From: Promethearchaeota archaeon
GTDB lineage: Archaea > Asgardarchaeota > Lokiarchaeia > Sigyniarchaeales > SOKP01
Length of the DNA: 42,150 nt
Direction: 5' to 3'
NCBI GenBank assembly: GCA_019058365.1
Contig: JAHPZE010000034.1
Location: forward strand, 1-42,150
Shown: one piece after another, positions 16,306 through 25,130 of the stretch
Layout of the letters: the number at the start of each line of letters is the position of its first letter
Numbering within the stretch: the stretch's first letter is position 1
Translations under genes and position numbers: made by a program
Notes under the pieces: model-generated
Told to the model about the DNA's origin: nothing
Seen by the model: only the letters and a program-made list of their open reading frames with translations
Databases searched by the model: none

Positions 16306-17304
16306 TTATTCCTTTTCAAGTCCTAGCATCTTTATTATTAAATTTACCATAGAATAAGGATCTAACGATTTCTGAATAGCTTGATCTATATATTTTCCAA
16401 TTTCTTTGTCAGAATTAAGTAATTTTTCAACTTTTTCAGTTAATTTGTGTTTTAAAATCTGTAAGGTCTCATTTGTAATCCTATTTTTCATATAGTTCGA
16501 AATAACTCCTGATTCTTTTAAGAAGAATTCATGCTTTTTTATTAATTTAAGGAGCTCATCGAAATTTTCACCAGATCTGGAATTCACTTTTGTGATTTCT
16601 GGTGTCCACAGTTCTATTTTAGCATATTTTTCACTGAGATCCTTTGAATCGTATTTATAATTATTTCTAAATTCTAGCATTTGTTTTATCTCAGATACTT
16701 TTTTATCAGCTCCAGGAAAATCCATTTTATTTACAACAAATATATCTGTTATTTCCATTATACCCGATTTTATCGCTTGAATATCATCTCCTAACCCGGG
16801 TACTAATAAAACTACAATAGTTTGCGCAGATTTGAAGATATCAACTTCAGATTGTCCCACACCAACAGTCTCAATAATTATGATATCGCACGCATAAGCA
16901 TCAAGAATTTTTATTACATCCTCTGTAGCTCTAGCAAGGCCACCCAATTGTCCTCTATTAGCCATACTCCTAATAAAGACATTTTTGAGTGAGAAATTCT
17001 GTTTCATACGGATTCTATCTCCTAAGAGAGCGCCACCAGTTAAAGGGGACGTTGGATCAACGCAGATTATTCCAACCTTTTTACCTTCTTCAACATAAAA
17101 TTTAGTTAATGTTGAAATAAATGTCGATTTACCTGTTCCTGGAGCCCCCGTAATTCCTAATATATATGCTTTGCCAGTATACTTATAAATTGAGTTGACA
17201 ATTTCTTCAGCAGCATCAATATCATTCTCAACAAAAGTAATTAAACGAGCAACAGCTCTCGGATTGCCTTTTAATAGTTGAGAAATAAAATTAGAATAAT
17301 CCAT
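16306..17304 (-). CDS. meaB: methylmalonyl-CoA mutase-associated GTPase MeaB (ArgK family)
   Basis: The protein has 332 residues. The G1 P-loop is GAPGTGKST (about 56-64), followed by the conserved VDPTSPLTGGALLGDRIRM block and the switch region IRSMANRGQLGGLA. VETVGVGQSEVD is the G3 region and NKMD the G4 specificity motif for guanine. MeaB guards methylmalonyl-CoA mutase: it gates cobalamin loading and expels inactivated cofactor. The gene starts 8 bases after the stop of mcmA2 and is the last of a three-gene operon, the expected context. Confidence 0.97.
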   Translation of the reverse strand: MDYSNFISQLLKGNPRAVARLITFVENDIDAAEEIVNSIYKYTGKAYILGITGAPGTGKSTFISTLTKFYVEEGKKVGIICVDPTSPLTGGALLGDRIRMKQNFSLKNVFIRSMANRGQLGGLARATEDVIKILDAYACDIIIIETVGVGQSEVDIFKSAQTIVVLLVPGLGDDIQAIKSGIMEITDIFVVNKMDFPGADKKVSEIKQMLEFRNNYKYDSKDLSEKYAKIELWTPEITKVNSRSGENFDELLKLIKKHEFFLKESGVISNYMKNRITNETLQILKHKLTEKVEKLLNSDKEIGKYIDQAIQKSLDPYSMVNLIIKMLGLEKE

Positions 17305-17312
17305 TCTATTAA

Positions 17313-17740
17313 TTATCTTTTCAGGTTATTTTTAACAAATTCAACGATTGTTTTTAAATTAGTACCAGGACCATAAAATCCTTTTAATCCATGGTTTTCT
17401 AAAAATACTTTATCTTCATCTGGAATAATCCCCCCTACAGCTACAAGAACATCATCTATACCATTTTCTTTTAATTTTTCCATGATTAAAGGACATAACG
17501 CATTATGAGCCCCAGATAACATACTTAACATAACAGCATCTGGATCTTCTTGTATAACTGTATTAACTACATCATCCGGGGTCTGATGTATTCCAGTGTA
17601 AATTACTTCCATTCCTGCATCCCTTAATGCTCTAGCTAAGACTTTGGCTCCCCTGTCATGCCCGTTAAGCCCGAGGACTACAAATCCTCGTCAAGCCCGG
17701 GCTTACAAACCAAAACCTTAATTTTTTTTTTCTCATTCAT
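17313..17740 (-). CDS. mcmA2: methylmalonyl-CoA mutase small (cobalamin-binding) subunit, interrupted by a predicted BHB intron
   Basis: The start is ATG at 17740, ten bases after GGAG, which overlaps the stop of mcmA1. Exon 1 is 17692-17740 (49 nt) and exon 2 is 17313-17665 (353 nt); together they make exactly 134 codons, 133 residues plus stop. The spliced product reads MNEKKKIKVLVCKPGL, then DGHDRGAKVLARALRDAG, and ends PGTNLKTIVEFVKNNLKR. DGHDRG is the DxHxxG motif whose His19 is the lower ligand of cobalt. LSMLSGAH and VGGIIPDED are the other B12-domain signatures. Unspliced, translation stops at a TAG after 20 residues. An internal Met at 17612 would give only 99 residues without the cobalt ligand. 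The flanking mcmA1 and meaB are intact, arguing that this gene works. Confidence 0.92.
17666..17691 (-). other. predicted 26-nt bulge-helix-bulge (BHB) mRNA intron
   Basis: In the sense direction, outer helix GCCCG pairs with CGGGC (5 bp, exon side). The central 4-bp helix is GGCU with GGCU (G-U, G-C, C-G, U-G). Bulge 1 is UGA after the first GGCU; bulge 2 is UAA after the second. The inner helix is CGAGGA with UCCUCG (6 bp), closed by the 7-nt loop UUUGUAG. Every part has the canonical size and order. Cutting after the second base of each bulge, as the archaeal splicing endonuclease does, removes 26 nt and joins G to AC, giving the Asp codon of DGHDRG. The intron is phase 1 and holds a TAG in its loop. 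Ligation would be by RtcB. Confidence 0.9.
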
Positions 17741-17754
17741 TTTTAATTTTCTCC

Positions 17755-19410
17755 TTAAAAAATTGAATCTTCATAATAAGTCCCAAAGATCTCTTTTAAT
17801 GCATTTATAATTTCTCCAATTGATGTGTATTCCCGTACTGCATCTATAATAAAAGGCATTAAATTTTCTGTTCCTCTGGCTGCTTCTTTTAGTCTTTTTA
17901 ATTTTTCTTGTACTTTATCATTATTTCTTTCTTTTTTCAATTTATTGAGTTTTCTAATTTGTTCACTCGCAACCTCTTCATCAATTTTTAACAATGGCAC
18001 TGAGCATGGTTCTCTTTGCTCAAATTGATTTACAGCTACAATTTTTCTTTCTCTATTCTCTATTTCCCGCTGGTATTTATAAGACGCATTTGCAATCTCT
18101 TTTTGAAAGAAATTAGCCTTTATTGCTGGAACAACCCCACCAAGGTCTTCAATCCTTTTAAAATAATTTTCTGCCTCTTCTTCCATCCTATTTGTGAGCC
18201 ATTCAACATAATAAGACCCTGCTAAAGGATCAACAGTATCTGTTACTCCTGACTCATATGCAATTATTTGTTGAGTTCTTAAAGCTATTTTTACAGCATT
18301 TTCTGTTGGAAGACATAGAGCTTCGTCAAATGAATTAGTGTGTAAAGATTGTGTTCCTCCTAGAACTGAAGCTAACCCCTGAATTGTTACTCTAGCAATA
18401 TTATTTTCTGGTTCTTGAGCTGCCAGTGAAACACCAGCAGTTTGAGTATGGAATCGTAATCGCATTGATTCGGGCTTTTTTGCTCCATATCTATTTTTCA
18501 TGTGTCTAGCCCATATCCGTCTAGCAGCTCGGTATTTGCAAATTTCCTCAAAGAAATTATTATGAGAATTAAAAAAGAAAGATAAACGAGGAGCAAAATC
18601 ATCAATATCTAACCCCCTCTCGATAGCAGCTTCTACATAAGCAAATCCATTGGCTAATGTAAATGCTAATTCTTGAACTGCTGTAGATCCTGCTTCTCTT
18701 ATATGGTATCCACTAATACTAATTGCATACCATTGGGGTACATGTTTAGTGCAATACTCTATTGTATCAACTATAATTCGCATCGATGGTTCAGGAGGAA
18801 AAATCCATGACTTTTGAGCAATATACTCCTTTAAAATATCATTTTGAATGGTTCCTCTTAATTGTTCTGGAGTATGGCCCTGTTTTTCAGCGGTCACAAT
18901 ATATAAAGCTAATAAAATGGAAGCAGGACCATTTATAGTCATAGATGTACTTATTTTTGAGAGATCAATACCATCAAATAAAGTTTCCATGTCTTTTAAA
19001 GAGTCTATTGCAACACCCTCTTTTCCAATTTCTCCTAAAGCTCTTTGATCAGTTGCTTCAATGCCATAAATAGTGTGTAGACTAAATGCTACACTTAATC
19101 CAGTATTCCCATGATCAATTAAAAATTTATATCGTTCATTGGTTTGTTCTGCATTTCCAAATCCTGCGAATTGACGCATTGTCCATAGTTGCCCGCGATA
19201 CATGTTTGGATAAGCTCCCCGAGTGAACGGAAATTGTCCTGGAAATCCTAAATCAAGAGCATAATTAAAATCTTTAATATCATTAGGAGTATATAATCTT
19301 TTAATTTCGATTTCAGATAAATTTCTGAAACTTTGCTTTCTTTCTTTTTTTAATGAGATAGAATTCTCCCAATCTTCCATTTCTTGTTTAATATTATCAA
19401 ATTCAGTCAT
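17755..19410 (-). CDS. mcmA1: methylmalonyl-CoA mutase large (catalytic) subunit
   Basis: The protein has 551 residues, the usual length of the archaeal separate alpha subunit without a B12 domain. Family landmarks are FPGQFPFTRGAYPNMYRG (about 54-71), WTMRQFAGFGNAEQTNERYK, DHGNTGLSVAF, SISGYHIREAGSTAVQE (about 228-244) and RLRFHTQTAGVSLAAQEPEN (about 318-337). It converts (R)-methylmalonyl-CoA to succinyl-CoA by a 5-deoxyadenosyl radical, using cobalamin bound by McmA2. Its stop overlaps the ribosome binding site of mcmA2, so the two are tightly coupled. The operon order is mcmA1-mcmA2-meaB. No epimerase gene is present in this window. Confidence 0.98.
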   Translation of the reverse strand: MTEFDNIKQEMEDWENSISLKKERKQSFRNLSEIEIKRLYTPNDIKDFNYALDLGFPGQFPFTRGAYPNMYRGQLWTMRQFAGFGNAEQTNERYKFLIDHGNTGLSVAFSLHTIYGIEATDQRALGEIGKEGVAIDSLKDMETLFDGIDLSKISTSMTINGPASILLALYIVTAEKQGHTPEQLRGTIQNDILKEYIAQKSWIFPPEPSMRIIVDTIEYCTKHVPQWYAISISGYHIREAGSTAVQELAFTLANGFAYVEAAIERGLDIDDFAPRLSFFFNSHNNFFEEICKYRAARRIWARHMKNRYGAKKPESMRLRFHTQTAGVSLAAQEPENNIARVTIQGLASVLGGTQSLHTNSFDEALCLPTENAVKIALRTQQIIAYESGVTDTVDPLAGSYYVEWLTNRMEEEAENYFKRIEDLGGVVPAIKANFFQKEIANASYKYQREIENRERKIVAVNQFEQREPCSVPLLKIDEEVASEQIRKLNKLKKERNNDKVQEKLKRLKEAARGTENLMPFIIDAVREYTSIGEIINALKEIFGTYYEDSIF

Positions 19411-19771
19411 ATAAATAATCTCTCTAAGGTTAACTTGAAAGTTTAATCTATTATTCTATAAATGTTGATTCTTCAATTAGATAAGAGTTTAAAATTATTT
19501 TAACTTTATTTTATTCTTTTCAATGAAAAAATAAGATTGTTAAAAATGGAAAGTAAATTTAAAGTTATAATTATTAATAACGAGAAGGAAGAATGGACAC
19601 AACGACAAGTAAGAGGTGTAATAAAATCCAAAATTTCTCTGAAATGATAGTTAAATTTCTTGATCTTACTTAATTTACAAGAGGGGCATTTTTTTAAAAA
19701 TATCCGCAATAGCTCGTTCACGAATCTCTCTTTCATTTTTAAGACTTATTTTTAAAACTTCGAATCTTAAT
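19411..19771. other. gap without a convincing gene
   Basis: A minus-strand frame at 19506-19736 (76 codons) has one CPSC pair and a hydrophobic end, but no second Cys pair and no ribosome binding site. In the neighbouring frame a short coherent tail (EREIRERAIADIFKKMPLL then stop) is readable. This may be an old gene remnant, but the evidence is too thin to name one. The region also holds the upstream sequences of mcmA1 and of the radical SAM gene at 19772. Confidence 0.4.
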
Positions 19772-20698
19772 ATGATTATGGGACTATTTACAGTGAAAAA
19801 TATAATAAGTCTTATTTCCATGGGTCCATCATTTTTACAGTCAATAGTAAGAAATGTTCCGTTATATGTGAATTATGATTTAACTTGGCAATGCAATTTA
19901 AAATGCAAGCATTGTTATTTTTTCTCATCAACAACGGAATTAAAAAACAAAAGAAATGAATTATCGGACGAAGAATGGATCAAAGTTTTTAAATACCATA
20001 GAAAGTTAGGAACGAAAATAGCAGTTTTAACTGGTGGAGAGCCTACTTTAAGAATGGATGTTATAAAAGAAGCGATTAAAATTTTTCCCTCAGTTCAGGT
20101 TGTATCAAATGGAGTGATTGAAATACCTCACTTTAGTGGGTATAAACAACCAAAATACTGGGTAAGTATAGATGGTACCAAGGAAACTCATGATGAGATA
20201 AGAGGTGCAAAGATTTTTGATAAAGTCATACAGAACATTCGGGAGAATAATCCGGTTGTTACCTCAGCCATCATGACATTAAATTACAAAGAAATTGAAG
20301 ATATTGCTAAAATTGCTTATAATAATGGTGCTTCTGGATTAATCTTTCAATTATATACCGACTATCCTGGCAGCCCACTCTTATTAAAAGGTAATATATT
20401 AAAAAAGACAATAAGAGACATTTTAAAAGTAATGCGTGAATATGGAAATTTTATTTTCTATTCCAAAAAAATGTTAGAAGTATACCTATCAAAAGAATTT
20501 GTGCCATATTGCATATTCAAAACTGGGCAAATAAAAAGTTTCTATCCTGATGGAACACAAAAGTTTTGTGTTATGGGAAATTCACCACTTTTATGTGAAA
20601 ATTGTGGATGTGTCGTGCCAATTGCTGCTTATGCTTTATTTAGGAAATTTGATTCCGGTACAGTTGATAAAGCTAGAAAATTGTTTAATTTTACGTAA
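19772..20698 (+). CDS. radical SAM protein with C-terminal Cys cluster
   Basis: The protein has 308 residues. The 4Fe-4S motif is CNLKCKHC (Cys41, 45, 48), followed by the GGEP motif of the SAM pocket (88-91) and a barrel with VSIDGTKETHDEIRG. The C-terminal part carries five more Cys (247, 266, 275, 278, 280; LCENCGC), the right number for an auxiliary SPASM- or twitch-like cluster. No peptide or lipid partner gene is adjacent, so the substrate is unknown. The first residues are hydrophobic (about 9-30), suggesting membrane association, as in lipid-modifying radical SAM enzymes. It is divergent from mcmA1 and followed by a convergent SDR gene. Confidence 0.85.
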   Translation: MIMGLFTVKNIISLISMGPSFLQSIVRNVPLYVNYDLTWQCNLKCKHCYFFSSTTELKNKRNELSDEEWIKVFKYHRKLGTKIAVLTGGEPTLRMDVIKEAIKIFPSVQVVSNGVIEIPHFSGYKQPKYWVSIDGTKETHDEIRGAKIFDKVIQNIRENNPVVTSAIMTLNYKEIEDIAKIAYNNGASGLIFQLYTDYPGSPLLLKGNILKKTIRDILKVMREYGNFIFYSKKMLEVYLSKEFVPYCIFKTGQIKSFYPDGTQKFCVMGNSPLLCENCGCVVPIAAYALFRKFDSGTVDKARKLFNFT

Positions 20699-20784
20699 GT
20701 TTTGCTATTTTGCAAAATCACTTTTTATTTATGAGAGTCAAAACTCAAACCTGAATGATTAAACTGAATAGCTAAATTTTGTTA

Positions 20785-21663
20785 TTAAGAACGAGAAATA
20801 ATAAAATCGACGAGTTTTCCATAATCTTTAACGTTATCATAACTTTTTGGAGCTCTTTCCTTAAAATAGTCTTTGAAAACCTCCCAATTTTCCTTTTTAC
20901 CAGAAGGTGCTTCAGTTAATACTTTCTTAACTTCTTGAAAGTCATAACTAAAGATTAAACCATTATTAATTCTATTAGCATTCTCAGTCAAGAGAAATAT
21001 ATAATAATCATTTAAGTCCCAAGGATTTAATACATGTTCTGGTTTGCTCCCATCTCCCGCTTTCTTTCCTCTCAAAAGACTCGTATCTACTTGTGTTGGT
21101 AATACCATTGAAAAATTAATGTTCTCTCTTTTATATTCTGTTGCCATTGCTTTTTGCATTCCTACGACCGCATATTTAGTTGCAACATATGCTGTAAGTT
21201 TCGATGGAGCATTTGGATACGCTTCGCTTCCAGTAATTATAAACCTTGCTTTATCCTTCTTATCATCTTTTTTCATGCATGGATAAGCCGCTTTAAATGT
21301 ATAGAAGACTCCGAGCACATTTATGTTCAAGATTTCAGCAAACTTTTCGTTTATAAACTCATGAGTGGTCCACATGCGAGAATATCCAGCATTAGCAATA
21401 ACACCGTTAAGTAAACCTAATTCATTATTAAATTCTTTAAATGCTTTCTCAACTTCTTCAAATTTAGTAATATCTGCTGGTTTTACAACTATTTTTACTC
21501 TACTTCCCAATTCTTCAATTTCTTTTTTAGTGCTATTTAATTCTCCAAGAGTTCTTGAAGTTAATCCTACATTAGCTCCCTCTTTTGCACAAGCTACTGC
21601 TATTGCTTTTCCAATACCTCTACCTGAACCGGTAATGACAACATTTTTTCCTTTTAACAACAT
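20785..21663 (-). CDS. short-chain dehydrogenase/reductase (SDR)
   Basis: The protein has 292 residues. The nucleotide loop is TGSGRGIG (11-18), the NAG motif is at 91-93, and the catalytic residues are Ser146 (ITGSEAYP) and Tyr159-Lys163 (YVATK). The Arg at 37 after the second strand (GLTSRTLGEL) fits NADP preference. It oxidises or reduces an alcohol or ketone; the substrate cannot be read from the sequence. The roughly 40 residues past the usual core (KKENWEVFKDYFKERAPKSY) are longer than in minimal SDRs. It is a single gene, convergent with the radical SAM gene. Confidence 0.93.
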   Translation of the reverse strand: MLLKGKNVVITGSGRGIGKAIAVACAKEGANVGLTSRTLGELNSTKKEIEELGSRVKIVVKPADITKFEEVEKAFKEFNNELGLLNGVIANAGYSRMWTTHEFINEKFAEILNINVLGVFYTFKAAYPCMKKDDKKDKARFIITGSEAYPNAPSKLTAYVATKYAVVGMQKAMATEYKRENINFSMVLPTQVDTSLLRGKKAGDGSKPEHVLNPWDLNDYYIFLLTENANRINNGLIFSYDFQEVKKVLTEAPSGKKENWEVFKDYFKERAPKSYDNVKDYGKLVDFIISRS

Positions 21664-21832
21664 TCCAATAAATCACTAATATTCTCTATTTAATTAATTT
21701 AATATTCATCAAATAATAGATATTGCAAGTATTTGATTAAAGTTAAATTATTAAGGAATAATTGAAAGATAATCAATAAAGATTTTTATTTTAAATTTAA
21801 ATGAATTCATCAAAGTAAATTTTAGTTAAGCG

Positions 21833-21986
21833 GTGAGTATATATAAAGTCGCTTTAGTAAATCCAGGGTCAGGAGAAATTTTAATTTAAGGTAGGATTAT
21901 TGCAAATGCAGATCACATTTATCCCCCCTAGGCATATGTTATTTAAGTGCTGTGTTAAAAGAGGAAAATTTTTTTCTAAGGAATAT
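21833..21986 (+). pseudogene. N-terminal remnant of a B12-binding-domain radical SAM protein
   Basis: From a GTG at 21833 the frame reads MSIYKVALVNPGSGEILI, then TAA. It continues in the same frame as GRIIANADHIYPP followed by TAG, and in the next frame as HLSPLGICYLSAVLKEENFF. This is the start of a cobalamin-binding radical SAM protein (VALVNPPSGE ... YPPLGLxYLAAVL), broken by a nonsense codon and a frameshift and cut off where the convergent gene ends at 21987. The rest of the ancestral gene is absent. It probably was a tandem relative of the two intact genes that follow. Confidence 0.65.
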
Positions 21987-23450
21987 TTATCCCCAGAAAG
22001 GTTTCCAGCGATTCCATATGTCCCACCGATCGACATGTTTAATGTTATAGAGGAACGCTTTTAATCTATATTTACTTTTTAAAGTCTTATAGATTTGTCG
22101 GGATATATAGCGAGGTCGCTGCATTAGCTTCCTATGAGCATCTCTTATTCCAGCCATAACTTCACTCAAAGGAATAGGAAGAACAGCTGTACCAACTTCC
22201 CAACACTCATCAGGATTAATTCTCTTTTCTTGTACCATTTGATCCCAAATCCAATTTCCAGGTATTATACCTAAAATGTGAAATTGTGGAAAATCAATAT
22301 CCAATTTAACTGATAATTTGAAGGTTTCAATAATTTCCTCACGTGTTTCAATTGGCGCACCTATTATAAAGTTCCCTAAGACAACATCCATTCCAACTTT
22401 TCTTGAATTTTTTAACGCATCATAAACCTGATTTAATGTTACATTTTTCTTATACCAGTCTAAAATTCTCTGTGAGCCACTTTCAATTCCATAACTTATT
22501 ATTCTACAACCCATATGTTTCATTGCAGTCAATAAATCCCTTGAACTCTGAGTTATTCGTCCTTCAGCCATCCAATTCAATTCTATTTTTTCTTTTCTTA
22601 CTAAATATGAGAGTTCCATTAATCTTTTTTTACTTATAGTGAAGTTATCATCAATCCAATACAAATTTTGATAACCTTGACTCTCAAGAAGAGAGAGTTC
22701 TTCTACTATATTTTTTGGAGATCTTGGACGCCATTTATGCCAGAACATAGAGCTTGAGCAAAAAGTACATTGAAAAGCACATCCTCTTGAAGAAGCCGCA
22801 GTAGTAAAATTACCAAGGGAGATATCAAGACCTTCCACTTCACTTTTATATTCTACCTTTCCTAAAAATTTCCTATTTGGAAATGGAAGTATATCAATAC
22901 TTTCTATAAGGGGTCTATCATCATTTCTAATAATTTTGCCATTATCTCGATATGTTAAACCTCTTATATCTTCAAATCCTCGATTCTTTTCAGTTTTTTC
23001 AGCAATTTCTAAAAGAGTATTTTCTCCTTCTCCCCTTATGCAAGCATCAATGAAAGGGTACTTATTTAATATTCTGGTATCATTAAAAGTTGCGTGATAA
23101 TTTCCAAATAAGATTTTAACATTTGGATTTATTTCCTCTTTTACACGTCTAGCAATTTCTGAGGATGTGATCCCTGTTCCTGCGGTAGTTATTGTCGAAA
23201 ATCCCAATATATCTGGATCCTCACGTTTTATCCAATTTAGAGTTCTATCAAGCGAAGCTCCTCTCGCGAATTGATCAAATATAGATACGTCATAATTATT
23301 TTCACTTAGATATGTAGCGAGATAAAGAATTCCCATTGGTGGAAATCCATAGAAATTTATTTTTTCCTCACTATACTCCTCAGCCTCTCTAACTGTACCA
23401 CAAAATGTTCCTTGTTCTGGAGGTTTTGGAAAAATTAAAGATATTTTCAA
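21987..23450 (-). CDS. B12-binding-domain radical SAM protein
   Basis: The protein has 487 residues. The N-terminal Rossmann-like cobalamin domain (about 1-150) shows FPPMGILYLATYL, ILGFSTIT, ILFGNYHATF and the RGEGE element. The radical SAM motif is CAFQCTFC (Cys224, 228, 231), followed by a TIM-barrel part and a C-terminal helical domain. The usual DxHxxG His of tight base-off binding is missing, as in most of this class. Known members methylate unreactive carbons, close rings or modify lipids and cofactors. It is divergent from the related gene at 23619, with about 170 bases between. The substrate is unknown; the neighbours suggest lipid or glycan. Confidence 0.92.
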   Translation of the reverse strand: MKISLIFPKPPEQGTFCGTVREAEEYSEEKINFYGFPPMGILYLATYLSENNYDVSIFDQFARGASLDRTLNWIKREDPDILGFSTITTAGTGITSSEIARRVKEEINPNVKILFGNYHATFNDTRILNKYPFIDACIRGEGENTLLEIAEKTEKNRGFEDIRGLTYRDNGKIIRNDDRPLIESIDILPFPNRKFLGKVEYKSEVEGLDISLGNFTTAASSRGCAFQCTFCSSSMFWHKWRPRSPKNIVEELSLLESQGYQNLYWIDDNFTISKKRLMELSYLVRKEKIELNWMAEGRITQSSRDLLTAMKHMGCRIISYGIESGSQRILDWYKKNVTLNQVYDALKNSRKVGMDVVLGNFIIGAPIETREEIIETFKLSVKLDIDFPQFHILGIIPGNWIWDQMVQEKRINPDECWEVGTAVLPIPLSEVMAGIRDAHRKLMQRPRYISRQIYKTLKSKYRLKAFLYNIKHVDRWDIWNRWKPFWG

Positions 23451-23618
23451 TGAATTACTTTAGAATTTATCAATAGGTTATAACTAAGAAATTTATCCTA
23501 ATAATTAAAATCTCACCATTTCAATTTCTATTGACAATTTTATTAATAGAGATATAAATTTATAAAATTAAAATAAATAATACATAATCTACCAACAACA
23601 GGTGAAATAGTCTTTAAG

Positions 23619-25082
23619 ATGAAATTAATTGACAAAAAAATCCAACGAGTAGCATTGATAAATCCAAATTTTATTACTAAGAGCATTACAGATAAATTTG
23701 CACTTCCTGCTTTGGGATTAGAATATATTGCGGCTAAAATTTTAGACTTAGCTAATGTGAAGATCATTAATGGGAAAGTAAGAAACTTAAGCATCTCTCA
23801 AATAATGAGAGAACTTATAGATTTTAAACCTGATGTTGTAGGAATTTCATGCTGTTATACAATAGGTATAAGTTTTGCTTTAAAAATTGCAAAAGAATCA
23901 AAAAAACAAGGTTACTTAACTGTATTAGGAGGTTGGCATCCTAGTTTTGATTACTCAGAAATTTTAAAATATCCATTTGTAGATATTATTGTAAGGGGAG
24001 AAGGTGAAATCACTTTTAGGGAAATAATTGAAAATAAGGATTTAGAAAATATTAAAGGTATCTCTTATAAACGCAATGGGACATTATTCAATAATCCAGA
24101 TCGCTCATTAATTAAAGATTTAGATGAATTACCTTTTCCTGCCAGAAGTTTAAGACACAAAAAGTCATATTTTCAAGCATTTCAAATGCCTATAGATGTA
24201 ATAGAGACTTCGAGAGGATGTCCACATAGATGTATTTTTTGTAATATACATTTATTTTATCGTGGGACTTATAGAACAAAAAGCCCAGAAAGAGTAATAA
24301 AAGAGTTAAAAATCATTTCATATCAAAACCAACATAAAAATGTTTTTATTGTGGATGATAATTTCACAGCCAATATAAAGCGTGTAGAGAAAATCTGTGA
24401 TCGAATAATTGAGGAAGGAATTCAATTGGATTTCATATGTCAAAGTCGAATTGATGTGATTAAGAAAAATCCTCAGGTTATTAAAAAGATGGCTAAGGCA
24501 GGATTCTGGTTATTTTTCCTTGGTATTGAATCCTTTAATCAAAAAGCTCTTAATAATATTCAGAAGAAAGTTCAATTCAAAGATATTCTTGAAGCAATAG
24601 AAATTCTTCATGATAATGATATACTAATAATTGGAAGTCTATTAGTTGGATCCAAACTTGATGAAAAAGAGGAAGATATAAATCAAATGATAAAAATTGT
24701 AAAAAAATTAAGAATTGATTTTCCTCTATACTCAATTATGACCCCTCTACCAGGAACTCAATTCAGACAGCATTTAATTGAAAAAAACTGTGAGATATCT
24801 CAAAATTGGAGCGAATATAATTTTACAACAGCAGTAAATCCATTAAATAACTTATCAAAAGAAAAGGTAGAACAATTATTATCAAAAGCTTACTATTATG
24901 GATATTTTGATAGAGGATGGAGAGATACAATGCTAAGGATTTATAAAAGGAAAGGAATTAGACTATTTTTAAACCCAAGAAATTTACATGCTATGAGGGA
25001 TATTATGAGCTTCTTTAGGGATATTAGAAGAATGAAACATAATAAAGATTCAATTTCCATACAACCCATAAGATTTAATTAA
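23619..25082 (+). CDS. B12-binding-domain radical SAM protein
   Basis: The protein has 487 residues. The cobalamin domain has VALINPNFI, FALPALGLEYIAAKI, DVVGISCCYTIG, LGGWHPSF and RGEGE (127-130). The radical SAM motif is CPHRCIFC (Cys201, 205, 208) after IETSRG, followed by FIVDDNFTAN and the barrel. The C-terminus is basic. It has the same length as the divergent gene at 21987 but is clearly different in sequence, so it is a distant relative and not a recent copy. The sulfotransferase-like gene begins 48 bases after its stop, so the two are probably one transcript, placing this enzyme in the surface-conjugate pathway. Confidence 0.92.
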   Translation: MKLIDKKIQRVALINPNFITKSITDKFALPALGLEYIAAKILDLANVKIINGKVRNLSISQIMRELIDFKPDVVGISCCYTIGISFALKIAKESKKQGYLTVLGGWHPSFDYSEILKYPFVDIIVRGEGEITFREIIENKDLENIKGISYKRNGTLFNNPDRSLIKDLDELPFPARSLRHKKSYFQAFQMPIDVIETSRGCPHRCIFCNIHLFYRGTYRTKSPERVIKELKIISYQNQHKNVFIVDDNFTANIKRVEKICDRIIEEGIQLDFICQSRIDVIKKNPQVIKKMAKAGFWLFFLGIESFNQKALNNIQKKVQFKDILEAIEILHDNDILIIGSLLVGSKLDEKEEDINQMIKIVKKLRIDFPLYSIMTPLPGTQFRQHLIEKNCEISQNWSEYNFTTAVNPLNNLSKEKVEQLLSKAYYYGYFDRGWRDTMLRIYKRKGIRLFLNPRNLHAMRDIMSFFRDIRRMKHNKDSISIQPIRFN

Positions 25083-25130
25083 TTATTTAATTTCAAATTA
25101 GAAAATAACAGAAATCTTAATATTAAAAAA

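Noticed and set aside
17313..17612. Reading the small mutase subunit as a 99-residue protein from an internal Met
   Set aside because: This start lacks a ribosome binding site and drops the cobalt-ligand motif, while the full N-terminus is encoded upstream once the BHB element is removed.
17666..17691. Treating the mcmA2 interruption as a simple frameshift pseudogene or sequencing error
   Set aside because: A random insertion would not form every part of a BHB and restore frame and consensus exactly at the canonical cut sites; the operon partners are intact.
19506..19736. 76-codon minus-strand frame with one CPSC pair
   Set aside because: There is no second Cys pair, ribosome binding site or family resemblance; the end is a run of hydrophobic residues typical of AT-rich non-coding frames.
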